From assembly GCF_001997295.1 (NCBI RefSeq), contig NZ_CP019605.1, forward strand, positions 2,418,001 to 2,482,000: a stretch of 64,000 nt of DNA. Reading direction: 5' to 3'. Position 1 is the first letter of the stretch. The number at the start of each line of letters is the position of its first letter. Below, in pieces: positions 36,208 to 45,465 of this stretch. This DNA comes from Tessaracoccus flavus. GTDB lineage: Bacteria; Actinomycetota; Actinomycetes; Propionibacteriales; Propionibacteriaceae. A program made the translations under genes and the position numbers. The notes under the pieces are model-generated. The model saw nothing but the letters and a program-made list of their open reading frames with translations. It did not search any database and was not told the DNA's origin.

Positions 36208-36288
36208 TGGTTCCTCCTGATGGTGCTTCCTGGGCGCGGTTACGGAGGGCTGGTCCCCCCGTCATTGAGTTGTGTAGACCGCCCGCGA

Positions 36289-36331
36289 CTGGGAGGGCCG
36301 ATCCCGGTGTCCCGGTTTCCGGCCCTCCCAG
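36289..36331 (-). promoter_or_regulatory. intergenic hairpin between fucI and the kinase gene
   Basis: CTGGGAGGGCCG (36289-36300) pairs with CGGCCCTCCCAG (36320-36331), a 12-bp stem with 19-nt loop and no T tract. It sits in a 178-bp gap in the operon and may protect the fucI 3' end or attenuate downstream expression. Confidence 0.5.
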
Positions 36332-36385
36332 AGCAGCTCGCGAGCGAGTTCTCGTGGGATCTGGGGCGACGCCTAGATCCTCGTA

Positions 36386-38155
36386 CTAGTTGTAGAGCGG
36401 ACCGAACTGTGCGCACGCGCGGTAGTCGGCACCCTCGAGGTCGACCGTGCCGAAGCCCAGCCAGTTCTTCGGGCGGAAGATCCGCTCCCGCTCGACGTTG
36501 TGCATGTTGACCGGGATGCGCAGCATCGCCGCCATCGTGATCAGCTGGTGACCGATGTGGCCGTAGCTGATCGCGCCGTGGTTGGACCCCCACGCGTTCA
36601 TGACGTCGTAGACGCTGGTGAATGCCCCCTCACCGGTGATGTTGGGCACGAACCACGTCGTCGGCCAGCCGGGGTCGGTGCGCAGCTCGATGGTCTTGGC
36701 CACCTCGTCGGGCAGTTCGACGGTGTAGCCCTCAGCCAGCTGCAGGACCGGGCCGAGGCCGTCGATCCAGTTGATGCGCGTCATCGTCACCGGCACCTCG
36801 CCCGCGGAGCGGAAGTGAGTCGAGAAGCCGCCGCCGCGGAAGTAGCCGGTGTTGGCCGGATGGAACGTGGTCTCGTCCATCATGGCCTGCATGTCCTCGT
36901 CGGTGAGGTCCCACCAGGGCTTGATGACGTTGTTACCGTCCCCATCCTTCGCGGCGAACGTGCCGTCGAGCGTTGTCGCGCCAGAGTTGCGCAGGTCGAT
37001 GAGGCCGCCGGCGGCGCGCCCCTCGGGACGGTGGCCGGTGACCCGCTCGATGGCGTCGGCGCTCCAGTAGGTGCGCACGTCGGAGAAGATCTGGGCCCGG
37101 TTCGTCAGCAGGTAGTTGAAGAGCATCGACGCGCCGTTGAGTCCGTCGTTCTCGGTGGCCTGCAGGTACGGAGCCCGCTTGCCGTTCCAGTCGAAGCTGG
37201 TGTTGAGCAGCGTCTCCATGAGGTCGCCGTTGGGGAGGAAGTCGGTCCACTGACGCTGGCCCTGGAAGCCGGACAGGATGGCCCCGTGGCCGAGCGCCTC
37301 CTCGCCGAAGCCGAGCTCCGCCAGCTTGGGGTTGCCGACCATCAGGTCGCGCCCGACGAGGACAGTCTTGACGATGTACTCCCACCACTTCTCGTGGTCC
37401 TCTTCGGAGCGTTGCCACTCCTCGGGGTTGAAGTCCTCGCCCTGCTTGAGGTTCTCGCGCACCCACGCGTAGGCGACCTCGTACTCGTCCTTGTCGTAGA
37501 TGCCGAGCTGGATGCGGCGCTCGATCTCGACCATGTCGACGTACTCATTGCGCATGCCCAGCCAGTAGTTCCAGAACTCCTCCTTCACCACGCAGCCGGC
37601 GATGCCCATCGACACTCCGCCGATGGAGAGGAACGACTTTCCCTTCATCTGCGCCACCGCGAGCCCGGCTACGGCGTAGTCGAGCAGCCGCTGGCGGACG
37701 TCGTCGGGGATGGACGGGTCGTCGGCGTCGCGGACCTCCTCGCCGTAGATGCCGAAGGCGGGGATGCCCAACTGGGCGTGGCCGGCGAGGGCGGCCGCCA
37801 GATAGACGGCGCCGGGACGCTCGGAACCGTTGAACCCCCAGATCGCGTGCGGGATTGTCCGATCCATGTCGATCGTTTCGGAGCCGTAGGCCCAGCAGGG
37901 GGTCACCGACAAGGTGAGCCCGACGTTCTCGGCCTTGAACTTCGCGGCGGCGGCCTGCGCCTCGGGGACGCGCCCGATCGTGCTGTCAGCGATCACCACC
38001 TGGACAGGACTACCGTCGGGGTAGCGGAGCTCCGCTTCGTACAACTCCTTCACCGCGATCGCCATGTTCATCGTCTGGTCTTCGAGGCTCTCGCGGACGC
38101 CGTTGCGTCGGCCGTCGATGATGGGACGGATGCCGATCTTCGGATAGTTGGTCAC
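36386..38155 (-). CDS. fucI: L-fucose isomerase
   Basis: The 589-residue product is taken from the GTG at 38155 because GAAGG lies 8 bases before it; an earlier in-frame GTG at 38164 touches that site. It matches E. coli FucI along its length: [47 protein letters not shown] and [10 protein letters not shown]. The Mn-binding residues are conserved: Glu335 in TENDGLNG, Asp359 in SDVRTYW and His526 in GSNHGAI, each two positions below the E. coli numbers. It converts L-fucose to L-fuculose. It is fourth in the operon, after the binding protein and a hairpin-rich gap. Confidence 0.97.
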   Translation of the reverse strand: MTNYPKIGIRPIIDGRRNGVRESLEDQTMNMAIAVKELYEAELRYPDGSPVQVVIADSTIGRVPEAQAAAAKFKAENVGLTLSVTPCWAYGSETIDMDRTIPHAIWGFNGSERPGAVYLAAALAGHAQLGIPAFGIYGEEVRDADDPSIPDDVRQRLLDYAVAGLAVAQMKGKSFLSIGGVSMGIAGCVVKEEFWNYWLGMRNEYVDMVEIERRIQLGIYDKDEYEVAYAWVRENLKQGEDFNPEEWQRSEEDHEKWWEYIVKTVLVGRDLMVGNPKLAELGFGEEALGHGAILSGFQGQRQWTDFLPNGDLMETLLNTSFDWNGKRAPYLQATENDGLNGASMLFNYLLTNRAQIFSDVRTYWSADAIERVTGHRPEGRAAGGLIDLRNSGATTLDGTFAAKDGDGNNVIKPWWDLTDEDMQAMMDETTFHPANTGYFRGGGFSTHFRSAGEVPVTMTRINWIDGLGPVLQLAEGYTVELPDEVAKTIELRTDPGWPTTWFVPNITGEGAFTSVYDVMNAWGSNHGAISYGHIGHQLITMAAMLRIPVNMHNVERERIFRPKNWLGFGTVDLEGADYRACAQFGPLYN

Positions 38156-38241
38156 GAAACACACCTTCTTCTCTTGTTTGCGTGTAGGTCTTCAGTGTCC
38201 GGCGGTGATCACTCGCAGCAGGCCGGGCCTCTGCCACGTGG

Positions 38242-38314
38242 CCTTCCCACAGACCGGGAAGGATGAGGGGCACCTCCCGCCGCCGCCCGATCGGGCTTTG
38301 GCAGCAGGTGCCCC
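38242..38314 (-). promoter_or_regulatory. hairpin-rich gap between binding protein and fucI
   Basis: Two stems lie in the 210-bp gap: CCTTCCC/GGGAAGG (38242-38248 with 38256-38262) and GGGGCACCT/AGGTGCCCC (38267-38275 with 38306-38314). No T tract follows, so these are likely mRNA-stabilising or attenuating structures after the highly expressed binding-protein gene. Confidence 0.5.
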
Positions 38315-38365
38315 GGGGTTGAGGGCGGGGGAAGGACCTGGACGGGCCCCTCCCCCGCGTGGCGG

Positions 38366-39448
38366 TCACTCGTAGAGGTTGCCGGCGATCTCGGGATCGT
38401 CGATGTTGGAGGCGTCGTACCAGGCGAAGCCGGAGTCGATGGTCTCCGGGAGCTCCTGTCCGTTGATGGCCTTGATGGCGGCGACGACGGTCTCGTAGCC
38501 CATGAGGACCGGGGACTGGGTGACTGCGCCGGCCTGCGAGCCGTTGCGGATGGCCTCGAGCTGTGTCTTACCGGAGTCGAACCCGACCACGGTGAGGCCT
38601 TCCTTGCCGGACTCGTTGGCGCCCTGGATGGCACCGGTGGCGGCGGCCTCGTTGGTGCCGTAGATACCGACGAGGTCCGGGTTGGCCTGGATCATCGACT
38701 TGGCGGTGTTGGCCGCGAGGCCGACTTCGCCGGCCACCTGGGGCTCGAGCACGGTGATGTCGGGCGCATTCTCGGCCATCCAGTCCTGGAAGCCGTCGCA
38801 ACGCTGCTTGCCGGTGGCGGAGGTCTGGTCGTGGCAGATCAGGCCGACGGTGCCGGTGTTTCCGATGAGCTCGGCCATGTGCTTTGCGGCCTCGGCCGCG
38901 GCGGCGGTGTTGTCCGTCGACACGGTGGTCAGCGGGATGTCCGAGTCGACGCCGGAGTCGAACGCGATGATCGGGATGTTGGCGGCCTGGATCTCGGTCA
39001 GCAGGCTCTCTGCCGCGCCCGAGTCCAGCGCCGCCAGGCCGATGGCCGCGGGCTGGCTGTCGAGGGCGGTCTTGAGCATGTCAAGCTGCTCGGTCACCTT
39101 GGTCTCGTCCTGAGGACCGACGAACTCGATCGTGTAGTTGTACTCCTGACCGGCCTGCTCGGCGCCCTCCTTCACCGCCTGCCAGAAGCGGTGCTGGAAT
39201 CCCTTGGAGACGAGGTAGATGGTCTCGCCGTTGCCCTTGGGGACGTCTCCGGCCTCAGCGGGCTCGGAATCGGTGGGCTCGGTCTCGGCCGGCGTGGTTT
39301 CGGTTTCGGCGGCCGTGGTCTCCGGGGCCGCGGCCGTGGTCTCGGCCGGAGCCGGCTCGTTGGTGGTCTCGTCGGTTGAGGTGCCGCAGGCGGTGAGGCC
39401 TAGGGCGAGCACGGACGTGAGGGCCAGTGCAGAGCGCAGATTGCGCAT
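38366..39448 (-). CDS. sugar ABC transporter binding lipoprotein, RbsB type
   Basis: The 360-residue protein has the lipoprotein signal MRNLRSALALTSVLALGLTAC (lipobox LTAC). A low-complexity Thr/Glu/Pro/Ala linker of about 45 residues follows, and then a type I periplasmic-binding domain. That domain has VSKGFQHRFWQAVKEG, FDSGVDSDIPLTTV, YGTNEAAATGAI and VVGFDSGKTQLEAI, the family 4 (CUT2) pattern for monosaccharides. With the permease and double ATPase upstream it forms a pentose/deoxyhexose importer; L-fucose is the likely ligand because fucI follows. It is third in the operon. Confidence 0.9.
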   Translation of the reverse strand: MRNLRSALALTSVLALGLTACGTSTDETTNEPAPAETTAAAPETTAAETETTPAETEPTDSEPAEAGDVPKGNGETIYLVSKGFQHRFWQAVKEGAEQAGQEYNYTIEFVGPQDETKVTEQLDMLKTALDSQPAAIGLAALDSGAAESLLTEIQAANIPIIAFDSGVDSDIPLTTVSTDNTAAAAEAAKHMAELIGNTGTVGLICHDQTSATGKQRCDGFQDWMAENAPDITVLEPQVAGEVGLAANTAKSMIQANPDLVGIYGTNEAAATGAIQGANESGKEGLTVVGFDSGKTQLEAIRNGSQAGAVTQSPVLMGYETVVAAIKAINGQELPETIDSGFAWYDASNIDDPEIAGNLYE

Positions 39449-39517
39449 GGCGGTTTTCCTTTCGTTGGTGGGAGGACCGCCCTCCCGGACATGGAATGAA
39501 GTTGTGGGTGGTGGCGG

Positions 39518-40522
39518 TTAGACGGTGGATTGGCGCTTGCGGCGGACAATGTCGACGAACACGGCGATCAGGACGACGATGCCGGTGACGACCAGCTGCC
39601 ATTCCTGGGCGATGCCCATCATCTGGAGACCCTTGCGGAGGGTCTCCATGATGAGGGCGCCGACAACCGTGCCGATGATGTTGGCCCGGCCGCCGGAGAG
39701 CGAGGTGCCGCCGATCACGACGGCGGCGATGACGTTGAGCTCGAAGCCCACTCCCTCGGCCGGCTGGACGAAGCCGAAGCGGGCCGAGTAGAGGATGGCA
39801 CCGAGCGCCATGAAGACGCCGGCGGCGATGTAGACCATCGTCTTCCAGAACTTGACGTTGACGCCCGACAGACGGGTGGCCTCCTCATTGGAGCCGATGG
39901 CCAGCGCGTAGCGACCGAGCAGCGTCTTGTTGAGAAGTACCGCAGCGATGATCGCCATGATGATGAAGATCAAGATGGCGTTCTTGACGCCGGGGATGAG
40001 CTCGCCCGAGGCGAGCCAGATGTATCCGGAGTTCTTGATGCTGATCGTCGACTTGTCCGAGATGACGAGGGCCAGGCCACGCGCCACCATCATCATCGCC
40101 AGGGTGGCGATGAACGGCGGCAGACCGAGGTAGGAGATGTTCAGCCCGTTGATGAGTCCGACAACGGCACCGACCAGGAGCGTGAGGAGGAGACCTGCGG
40201 CCAATGGGAGGTTCATCCAGTCTCCCGAGAGGAAGACGCCTGCCATGACGGCGGCGAAGGTCATGCCCGTGCCCACGGACAGGTCGATGCCGCCCGTCGC
40301 GATGACGAACGTCGCTCCCAGTGCCATGACGCCGACGTAGGCCGACTGCTGGACGATGTCCAGTGCGATCGTCGGCTGCGCGAAGTTGGGAGCGAAGATC
40401 ATGAAGAAGATGTAGATGAGGATGAGCGCCGCGAAGACGAACACCTGCTGGATCGATGAGCGCAGAATCCGCGACATCGACGACTGCTCACCGACCGGGG
40501 TGGGCTGGGTGGTGGTGCTCAC
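39518..40522 (-). CDS. sugar ABC transporter permease, RbsC type
   Basis: The start is the GTG at 40522-40520, which overlaps the ATPase stop (GTGA). The 334-residue protein then begins MSTTTQPTPVGEQSSMSRIL; the longer upstream frame lies inside the ATPase gene. About ten hydrophobic helices are seen, with the CUT2 signature GATFVIATGGIDLSVG, GLPPFIATLAMMMVARGLAL and AVVIGGTSLSGGRANIIGTVVGALIM. It is the membrane channel of the presumed fucose importer. Translational coupling to the ATPase gene is shown by the 4-bp overlap. Confidence 0.93.
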   Translation of the reverse strand: MSTTTQPTPVGEQSSMSRILRSSIQQVFVFAALILIYIFFMIFAPNFAQPTIALDIVQQSAYVGVMALGATFVIATGGIDLSVGTGMTFAAVMAGVFLSGDWMNLPLAAGLLLTLLVGAVVGLINGLNISYLGLPPFIATLAMMMVARGLALVISDKSTISIKNSGYIWLASGELIPGVKNAILIFIIMAIIAAVLLNKTLLGRYALAIGSNEEATRLSGVNVKFWKTMVYIAAGVFMALGAILYSARFGFVQPAEGVGFELNVIAAVVIGGTSLSGGRANIIGTVVGALIMETLRKGLQMMGIAQEWQLVVTGIVVLIAVFVDIVRRKRQSTV

Positions 40523-42036
40523 GCTACTTCTCCATTCAGCTGGGCTTTGCCGACCGTGGCAAGCTCCATGATGTTTTCCTGGGTGGCGTCCTCGTTCTCG
40601 AGGATGCCGGTGATGCGGCCATGGGCCATGACGGCGATCCGATGGCTCATCCGGAGCACCTCGGGCAGCTCGGAGGAGATCATCACGATGCCTTTGCCCT
40701 GCTCGCACAGTTGCTCGAGCAGGGCGTAGATCTCCTCTTTCGCCCCGACGTCGATGCCGCGGGTCGGTTCGTCGAAGATCAGCACGTCACAGTTGCGGAC
40801 CAGCCATTTGGCGATAACCACCTTCTGCTGGTTGCCGCCGGACAGTTTCCCGAGCAGCTGGTTGACCGACGGGGTCTTTACGCGGAGCCTGTCGGAGTAC
40901 TCGGTGCCCACCGTGCGGATCTTGTTATCGAGGATGAACCCTCCGATGTTGAAGTCCTTCATCGCCGCCATGACGGTGTTGGCCTTGATGTCCTGATCCA
41001 GCAGGAGGCCGAAGGTCTTGCGGTCCTCCGAGAGGTAGCCGATTCCGGCGCGGACGCCGTCGGCGGCGGTACGGATGTCCACTTTCTTGCCGTTGACGTG
41101 GATCTCGCCGCTCGTGCGGGGGTCAGCCCCGAAGACGCACCGGGCCACCTCCGTGCGCCCCGCCCCCATGAGGCCGGCGAACCCGAGGATCTCGCCCCGC
41201 CGGACGTCGAAGTTGATGTCGTGCAGCAGCTTCTTGGTGTTGAGGTCACGCACGCTGAGGACGATCTCGTCGGAGGTCACCTTGTTGCGCGGCCGTGCGT
41301 CGCCCGACACCTCGCGGCCGACCATCATCGAGATGATCTCGCGCATCTCCACCTCGTCGGTGGTGACGGTGCCGACGTACTGGCCGTCACGCAGGACCGA
41401 GACGCGGTCGGTGATCTCCTCGATCTCCGGCATGCGGTGGGAGATGTAGATGAGGCCGGTCTCGGGGGTGACGAAGTCACGGATCATGCCGAACAGGGCC
41501 TCGGTCTCGGCGATGGTGAGGGCCGCGGTCGGCTCGTCCATGACGAGGATCCGTGAGTTGTAGGACAGCGCCCTGGCGATCTCCACCATCTGCTGCCGGG
41601 CCACGGACAGATCCCCGATCCGGGCCTTCGGATCGACCGACATGCCAAGCTTGTCGAACAGCTCGCCCGCGTCACGGTTCATCTGGGCGTCGTTGACCCA
41701 TCCGGCCTTGTGGCTGCCGGGCCGGCCGAGGTAGAGGTTCTGCGCGACCGTGAGGTCGGGCACCATGTTGAGTTCCTGGTGGATGATCGACAGACCCAGG
41801 TCGCGGGCGTGGTTGACGTCTCGCACCTGGACCTTTTCGCCCTGCAACCAGATCTCCGCACCGGGGTCCGGTTTGTAGATGCCGGTGAGCACCTTCATGA
41901 GGGTGGACTTGCCTGCGCCGTTCTCGCCGCACAGCCCCAGCACCTCGCCGGCGTTGAGGTCCAGGTGCACGTTCTGCAGCGCCTTGACGCCGGGGAACGT
42001 CTTCGAGACGTTCTTCAGCTCTAACAGCTTGGTCAC
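40519..42036 (-). CDS. sugar ABC transporter ATPase, RbsA type (double nucleotide-binding domain)
   Basis: The 505-residue protein begins with a GTG at 42036 behind AAGGAG. It has two ABC domains. The first has Walker A GENGAGKSTLMKVL, signature LSVARQQMVEIARAL and Walker B ILVMDEPTAAL. The second has the degenerate A motif GLMGAGRTEVAR, signature LSGGNQQKVVIAKWL and VLIFDEPTRGIDVG. This asymmetry is normal for CUT2 ATPases. It powers the importer with the RbsC- and RbsB-type proteins downstream. It is the first gene of the fucose operon. Confidence 0.94.
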   Translation of the reverse strand: MTKLLELKNVSKTFPGVKALQNVHLDLNAGEVLGLCGENGAGKSTLMKVLTGIYKPDPGAEIWLQGEKVQVRDVNHARDLGLSIIHQELNMVPDLTVAQNLYLGRPGSHKAGWVNDAQMNRDAGELFDKLGMSVDPKARIGDLSVARQQMVEIARALSYNSRILVMDEPTAALTIAETEALFGMIRDFVTPETGLIYISHRMPEIEEITDRVSVLRDGQYVGTVTTDEVEMREIISMMVGREVSGDARPRNKVTSDEIVLSVRDLNTKKLLHDINFDVRRGEILGFAGLMGAGRTEVARCVFGADPRTSGEIHVNGKKVDIRTAADGVRAGIGYLSEDRKTFGLLLDQDIKANTVMAAMKDFNIGGFILDNKIRTVGTEYSDRLRVKTPSVNQLLGKLSGGNQQKVVIAKWLVRNCDVLIFDEPTRGIDVGAKEEIYALLEQLCEQGKGIVMISSELPEVLRMSHRIAVMAHGRITGILENEDATQENIMELATVGKAQLNGEVA

Positions 42037-42077
42037 GCGTACTCCTTCGTACTGGCCGCGTCGAGAACGCTTCCTCG

Positions 42078-42110
42078 CGCTTATCTCGACACAGATGTTA
42101 ACGCTATCTC
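42078..42110 (-). promoter_or_regulatory. candidate operator repeats upstream of the fucose operon
   Basis: CGCTTATCTC (42078-42087) and CGCTATCTC (42102-42110) are direct repeats 24 bp apart, about two helical turns, with GTTAAC between them. They lie 42-75 bp before the ATPase start, a likely site for the LacI regulator. Confidence 0.45.
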
Positions 42111-42205
42111 ACGTTCGGCTGCGACGGAACCCCTCGTTACCGAACTGTGACGAATCACTGCCATCGGCCGAACCCGGACGGCATTCGTCAGGGCTAGCCT
42201 CGATA

Positions 42206-42476
42206 ACTGGCAGGCCAATACGGCACGATCCGGCTCGAGTCGCTGCCCGGTGACAACGAAGCCGAGTTCGTCGAGGCGGCAGAAGGCAGTCAAATCGGGG
42301 CTGGCGAACGCATCAGCGCGCCCGCCGACGGTAGCGTCGTGCACGTCGAGGTCTTTCGGGCTGAGTGTGTAGGAGCTCTCATCCTCGGGAGACCTCGACC
42401 TCTATCCGGCCACCGACGCGCCGACCCGCCGCGCGACGTTGCGCTACACCCTCATCTGGGAAGAGCCCCCAAAGGC
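42206..42476 (-). mobile_element. relic of the 5' end of an ISL3 family element
   Basis: On the minus strand the terminal sequence GGCTCTTCCCAGATGAGGGT (part of 42435-42476) has the GGCTCTTCC start of ISL3 terminal repeats. It is followed by the transposase N-terminus reading FASPDLTAFCRLDELGFVV and then TGQRLEPDRAVLACQ (about 42206-42310). After roughly 45 residues the similarity ends. The rest, 42476-42691, holds nothing I can identify. Confidence 0.75.
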
Positions 42477-42691
42477 ACCTGACCAGGGCAAACCCCCGCC
42501 CCTAGTGACACGAGGTGTCAGCATCTCGTCTCGGCCGGTCAAATCGCTCTGACTGGCTGATTGAGTTGTATAGCCGCCGCAAACCCCATTTGGCTAGGGC
42601 TTTTGGCTTGGGCTGTCGCTTTCGCGGCTCGACCTTCTTTAGTCAGGGCCTCGCGCCAACGTCAAATCGGGGCCTCCTCCGCGACGGGCTC

Positions 42692-43852
42692 TCAGCCAAA
42701 GGCGTTGTCAAGCGCCTGTGCCAACTCGTCCTGCGGCGTCCAGACCATCATCTCTGAGTCACCCACATAGGCGTACTGGTCTCCGTGGCGCATCACGGGG
42801 AAGATGTCTCCCCACCCGTTGGTCAGGATCAGCGTGCCCGACGCCTCGCCCGGGGCCGCTTCCGGGTACCCGGCCACCGCCTCGCTGGTCGCGGCCTGGA
42901 CCAGACGGTCCACGAGCTCCGGTGCGAGCACGACCTTCTCGACGGGATCCTCCTGATCGAGCTGGGAGCAGAAGATCCCCGCAGTTGCGTCGCCGAGGGT
43001 CATCGGAATCATCGGGTACTGAGCCGGCGCACAGTTGAGGGCGTCGGTTGCGGCTGGCGGAGCCGGGGGGCTGACCGCTGCGCGTTGCTCCTGCCAGAGG
43101 GCTACGACCTTGTCACGGAAGCCCTCCCCGGCCTTCTGGGTGGTGCCGTCAGTGAGGGGCTGACACTCCTCGCCGTAACCACTGATGATCCACTTGTCGC
43201 CATTCAGGTACTCCAAGACGATCCGGTAGGGGTCCGACGCCTCATAGCCGCAGTCCGGGACCTCCACGTACTCGGGCTGCGCCTCAAAGAGTTCGATGAT
43301 CCGGTCAGGCTCGATCACCAGCGGGTCGAGGGGCCCGACGACCCCGAACCCCTCGTGTCCGTCGCCGCAGAGGAACGCTCGTCCCACGCCTGTGGGAAGG
43401 TCCTCCCCCGTGTTCGCGTTGAGCAGCGGAGCGCGGCCGTCCTCGTTGTAGCAGGCCCATGATCCGGGCACATCGGAACCAGCCGGCTCCAACGTAGGGC
43501 CTGGCTCACTGGGCGCGCCAGGACTCTCGACGGGGTCAGGACTCGGGATGTCCGTCAGCGCGATCGTCGGCTCGGGAGAGGAGGTCTGGGTGGGCGCGAC
43601 GCTCGGCGTCTGGGTGGGTTCGCTCGAGGCCGTGGCGCTCGGCGTGGGCGCCGGGGAGGCCACGAGCGGCTCGCGGACGGATGGCAGGTTGAGGGCCACC
43701 GGGATCGCCAGGGCTACGACGGCGGCGGCCGCCACTCCGCTGATCGCGAGGCGGGTGTTGCGCCGCTTGCGGCGGGCGCCGGCGACCCATCCCGTCGTCG
43801 GCGGCGGCTCGGGGATGACGCTCTTGAAGGCGTCGGAGAGCTTGTCATTCAT
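42692..43852 (-). CDS. single-span membrane protein coupled to the sigma factor (anti-sigma-like position)
   Basis: The 386-residue protein has a short cytoplasmic N-terminus (MNDKLSDAFKSVIPEPPPT), a basic stop (RRKRRNTR), one membrane helix (ISGVAAAAVVALAIPVALNL), and a Ser/Thr/Pro/Glu-rich linker of about 70 residues. An extracytoplasmic domain follows with paired Cys residues (WACYNEDG, FLCGDG, PDCGY). Its ATG overlaps the sigma-factor stop (ATGA), the usual arrangement for an anti-sigma factor or sigma-linked sensor. No zinc-binding H-x(3)-C-x(2)-C anti-sigma motif is visible, so it is not a standard ZAS protein. The C-terminal ~180 residues are homologous to the truncated gene at 44607-45152. 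Confidence 0.75.
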   Translation of the reverse strand: MNDKLSDAFKSVIPEPPPTTGWVAGARRKRRNTRLAISGVAAAAVVALAIPVALNLPSVREPLVASPAPTPSATASSEPTQTPSVAPTQTSSPEPTIALTDIPSPDPVESPGAPSEPGPTLEPAGSDVPGSWACYNEDGRAPLLNANTGEDLPTGVGRAFLCGDGHEGFGVVGPLDPLVIEPDRIIELFEAQPEYVEVPDCGYEASDPYRIVLEYLNGDKWIISGYGEECQPLTDGTTQKAGEGFRDKVVALWQEQRAAVSPPAPPAATDALNCAPAQYPMIPMTLGDATAGIFCSQLDQEDPVEKVVLAPELVDRLVQAATSEAVAGYPEAAPGEASGTLILTNGWGDIFPVMRHGDQYAYVGDSEMMVWTPQDELAQALDNAFG

Positions 43853-44361
43853 GTCAGAACTCCAGCTTCGATGAGATGGGCGGAATCGCGCAAGGCTGCG
43901 CGTCCCCGACTGGAGTGTGTCTTGACCGTCCCGCTGCTGACGCCGAGTTGCTTGGCGATCTCGTCGATCGACAGGTCCTCGAAGTACTGCAGGACCAGCA
44001 CCGCGCGCTGCATTCTGGGCAGCTCGTCGAGGGCACGCATGAGATCCATCCTGAGATGGGCCGAGCCCTCAGCTGAGGCCGAATCCGCCAAGGTTTCGCT
44101 CGGGCGCTCGTTGCGCCAGCTCATCTTGCGCCACCACGACACGAACGTGCGGTAGATGGTCGTGCGGACGTAGGCCTCAAACTGCGCATCGTTGCCGATC
44201 GCGTCGTAACGACCCCACGTCTTGGCCAGTGCGGTCTGCACCAGATCCTCCGCGTGTTGCGAGTCGTTGGTCAGCAGCCAGGCTGCGCGCCAGAGATCGC
44301 GGCCACGGCGAGCGACGAATCGCTCGAATCCGATGGCCTCGTCGACCTGGTGCTCAGTCAT
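43849..44361 (-). CDS. SigE-type ECF RNA polymerase sigma factor
   Basis: The start is ATG 44361 with AGGAGG upstream, giving 170 residues; the open frame extends further without support. Region 2 includes FVARRGRDLWRAAWLLTNDS and AEDLVQTALAKTWGRYD. Region 4 includes LPRMQRAVLVLQYFEDLSI and the helix-turn-helix EIAKQLGVSSGTVKTHSSRG. This matches the actinobacterial SigE-type ECF family (region 2 with L-L-T-x-D-x-x-x-A-E-D-L-V-Q). It is followed, with 4-bp overlap, by the single-span membrane protein that probably controls it. Confidence 0.92.
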   Translation of the reverse strand: MTEHQVDEAIGFERFVARRGRDLWRAAWLLTNDSQHAEDLVQTALAKTWGRYDAIGNDAQFEAYVRTTIYRTFVSWWRKMSWRNERPSETLADSASAEGSAHLRMDLMRALDELPRMQRAVLVLQYFEDLSIDEIAKQLGVSSGTVKTHSSRGRAALRDSAHLIEAGVLT

Positions 44362-44544
44362 GGACACCTCCTTGTGCCTTCTAACACGCCTCGGGCTGCC
44401 GGTCTGGTTGACACGATCTGGCACCAATCTTCCATGGCCGAGGTTCGGCGTCGCCGCGCCGCCCGCCGACACACCGTCGCTGGGGCTGATTGCTCACGAT
44501 GAGCCCTAACCGTCGGCCACTAGCTGGGGCGCGGGATGCACAAA

Positions 44545-44576
44545 CCGGCCGGCCCCAGGGAGGTGGGGCCGGCCGG
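44545..44576 (-). terminator. terminator after the truncated paralogue
   Basis: CCGGCCGGCCCC (44545-44556) pairs with GGGGCCGGCCGG (44565-44576), a perfect 12-bp stem with 8-nt loop. The minus-strand tail is TTTGTGC. It lies 31 bp past the stop at 44607. Confidence 0.8.
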
Positions 44577-44606
44577 CGGATCGGGGAGCCGGCGTCAGCG
44601 TCGTCG

Positions 44607-45152
44607 TCAGGCGTTCAGGAGGCTGGCGATCTCCCGCTCCACGTCGGCAGAGGGCTGATACTGCATGGCCCCCTGCTCGGAGACCCAGAGGAAGCCGGGC
44701 TCGTTGGTCAGCATGCGAAGGGGGGTGGCCTCGCCCCAGGGCACCATCAGCGACACCGAGACATCGGTGATGGGCAGGTTGCCGTCGACGGGGGTGGAAT
44801 TGTCGCGGATCTCGCCCGCGATCTGCTGGGCGAGGCTCGGCTCCAGCGCCGACTGCCAGACCTCGGCGGAGGAGGCGTCGCAGATCCAGCCCGCCAGAAC
44901 GTCCTCGAGGGGGTGGGCCACGAGGTAGTGGTCGGGTGCGGGGCAGGCCATCGAGTGGATGATCGCCTCTTCATCTGGCCCTCCGACGGCCAGCCGCTGA
45001 TCGAGCCAGCGGCCCCGCACCTGATTGAGGAAGTCGCTCCCGCCGACCTTCTCAGCCTCACCGGCCCAGACGGGGCCCTCGGCCTGCGCGTCTCCCTCGA
45101 GCACCTTGAGGCTGCCATCTGCGTACTCGAAGACCACGCGGTAGACGCCCGC
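44607..45152 (-). pseudogene. 3' part of a paralogue of the sigma-linked membrane protein, beheaded by an ISL3 relic
   Basis: The last ~181 codons encode YRVVFEYADGSLKVLEGD, FLNQVRGRWLDQRLAV and VSEQGAMQYQPSADVE. These align in order with YRIVLEYLNGDKWIISG, FRDKVVALWQEQRAAV and VGDSEMMVWTPQDELA of the intact gene at 42692-43852. Upstream the open frame runs straight into ISL3 transposase codons at 45153, so the N-terminal, membrane and linker parts are lost. Its own terminator follows. A chimeric protein could still be made from a start at 45398 but would lack an export signal. Confidence 0.75.
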
Positions 45153-45465
45153 CGCGCGGCCGCGGTGCCCACAGATGGCCTGCTGAACTCGTCGTCGGCA
45201 CTCATCGAGCGCCTCGCCAGCGAGGCGCGTGACGTGGAAGGGATCTAGCACGGTCACCACGTCGGGCAGTTCCTCGACGGCGGCGGTCTTGAACCCGGTG
45301 AAGCCGTCCATCGCGACCACCTCCACGCCGTCGCGCCACTCCTGCGGGCGGTCGGCCAGCCAGGTCTTGAACGCCTGCTTGGAGCGTCCTCCGACCATGT
45401 CCAGCAGCCGTGCCGGCCCTCCGCGCGACGTGCGCTACACCCTCATCTGGGAAGAGCCTCCAAAC
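45153..45465 (-). mobile_element. internal fragment and terminal repeat of a second ISL3 element
   Basis: Minus-strand codons give the ISL3 DDE-domain signature LLDMVGGRSKQAFKTWLA, VEVVAMDGFTGFKTAA and VLDPFHVTRLAGEALDECRR, followed by CGHRGR at the junction (45153). About 10-30 bp upstream stands the terminal repeat GGCTCTTCCCAGATGAGGGT (part of 45427-45465), so the N-terminal half of the transposase gene is deleted. The repeat is nearly identical to that at 42435-42476 and in the same orientation. Confidence 0.8.
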
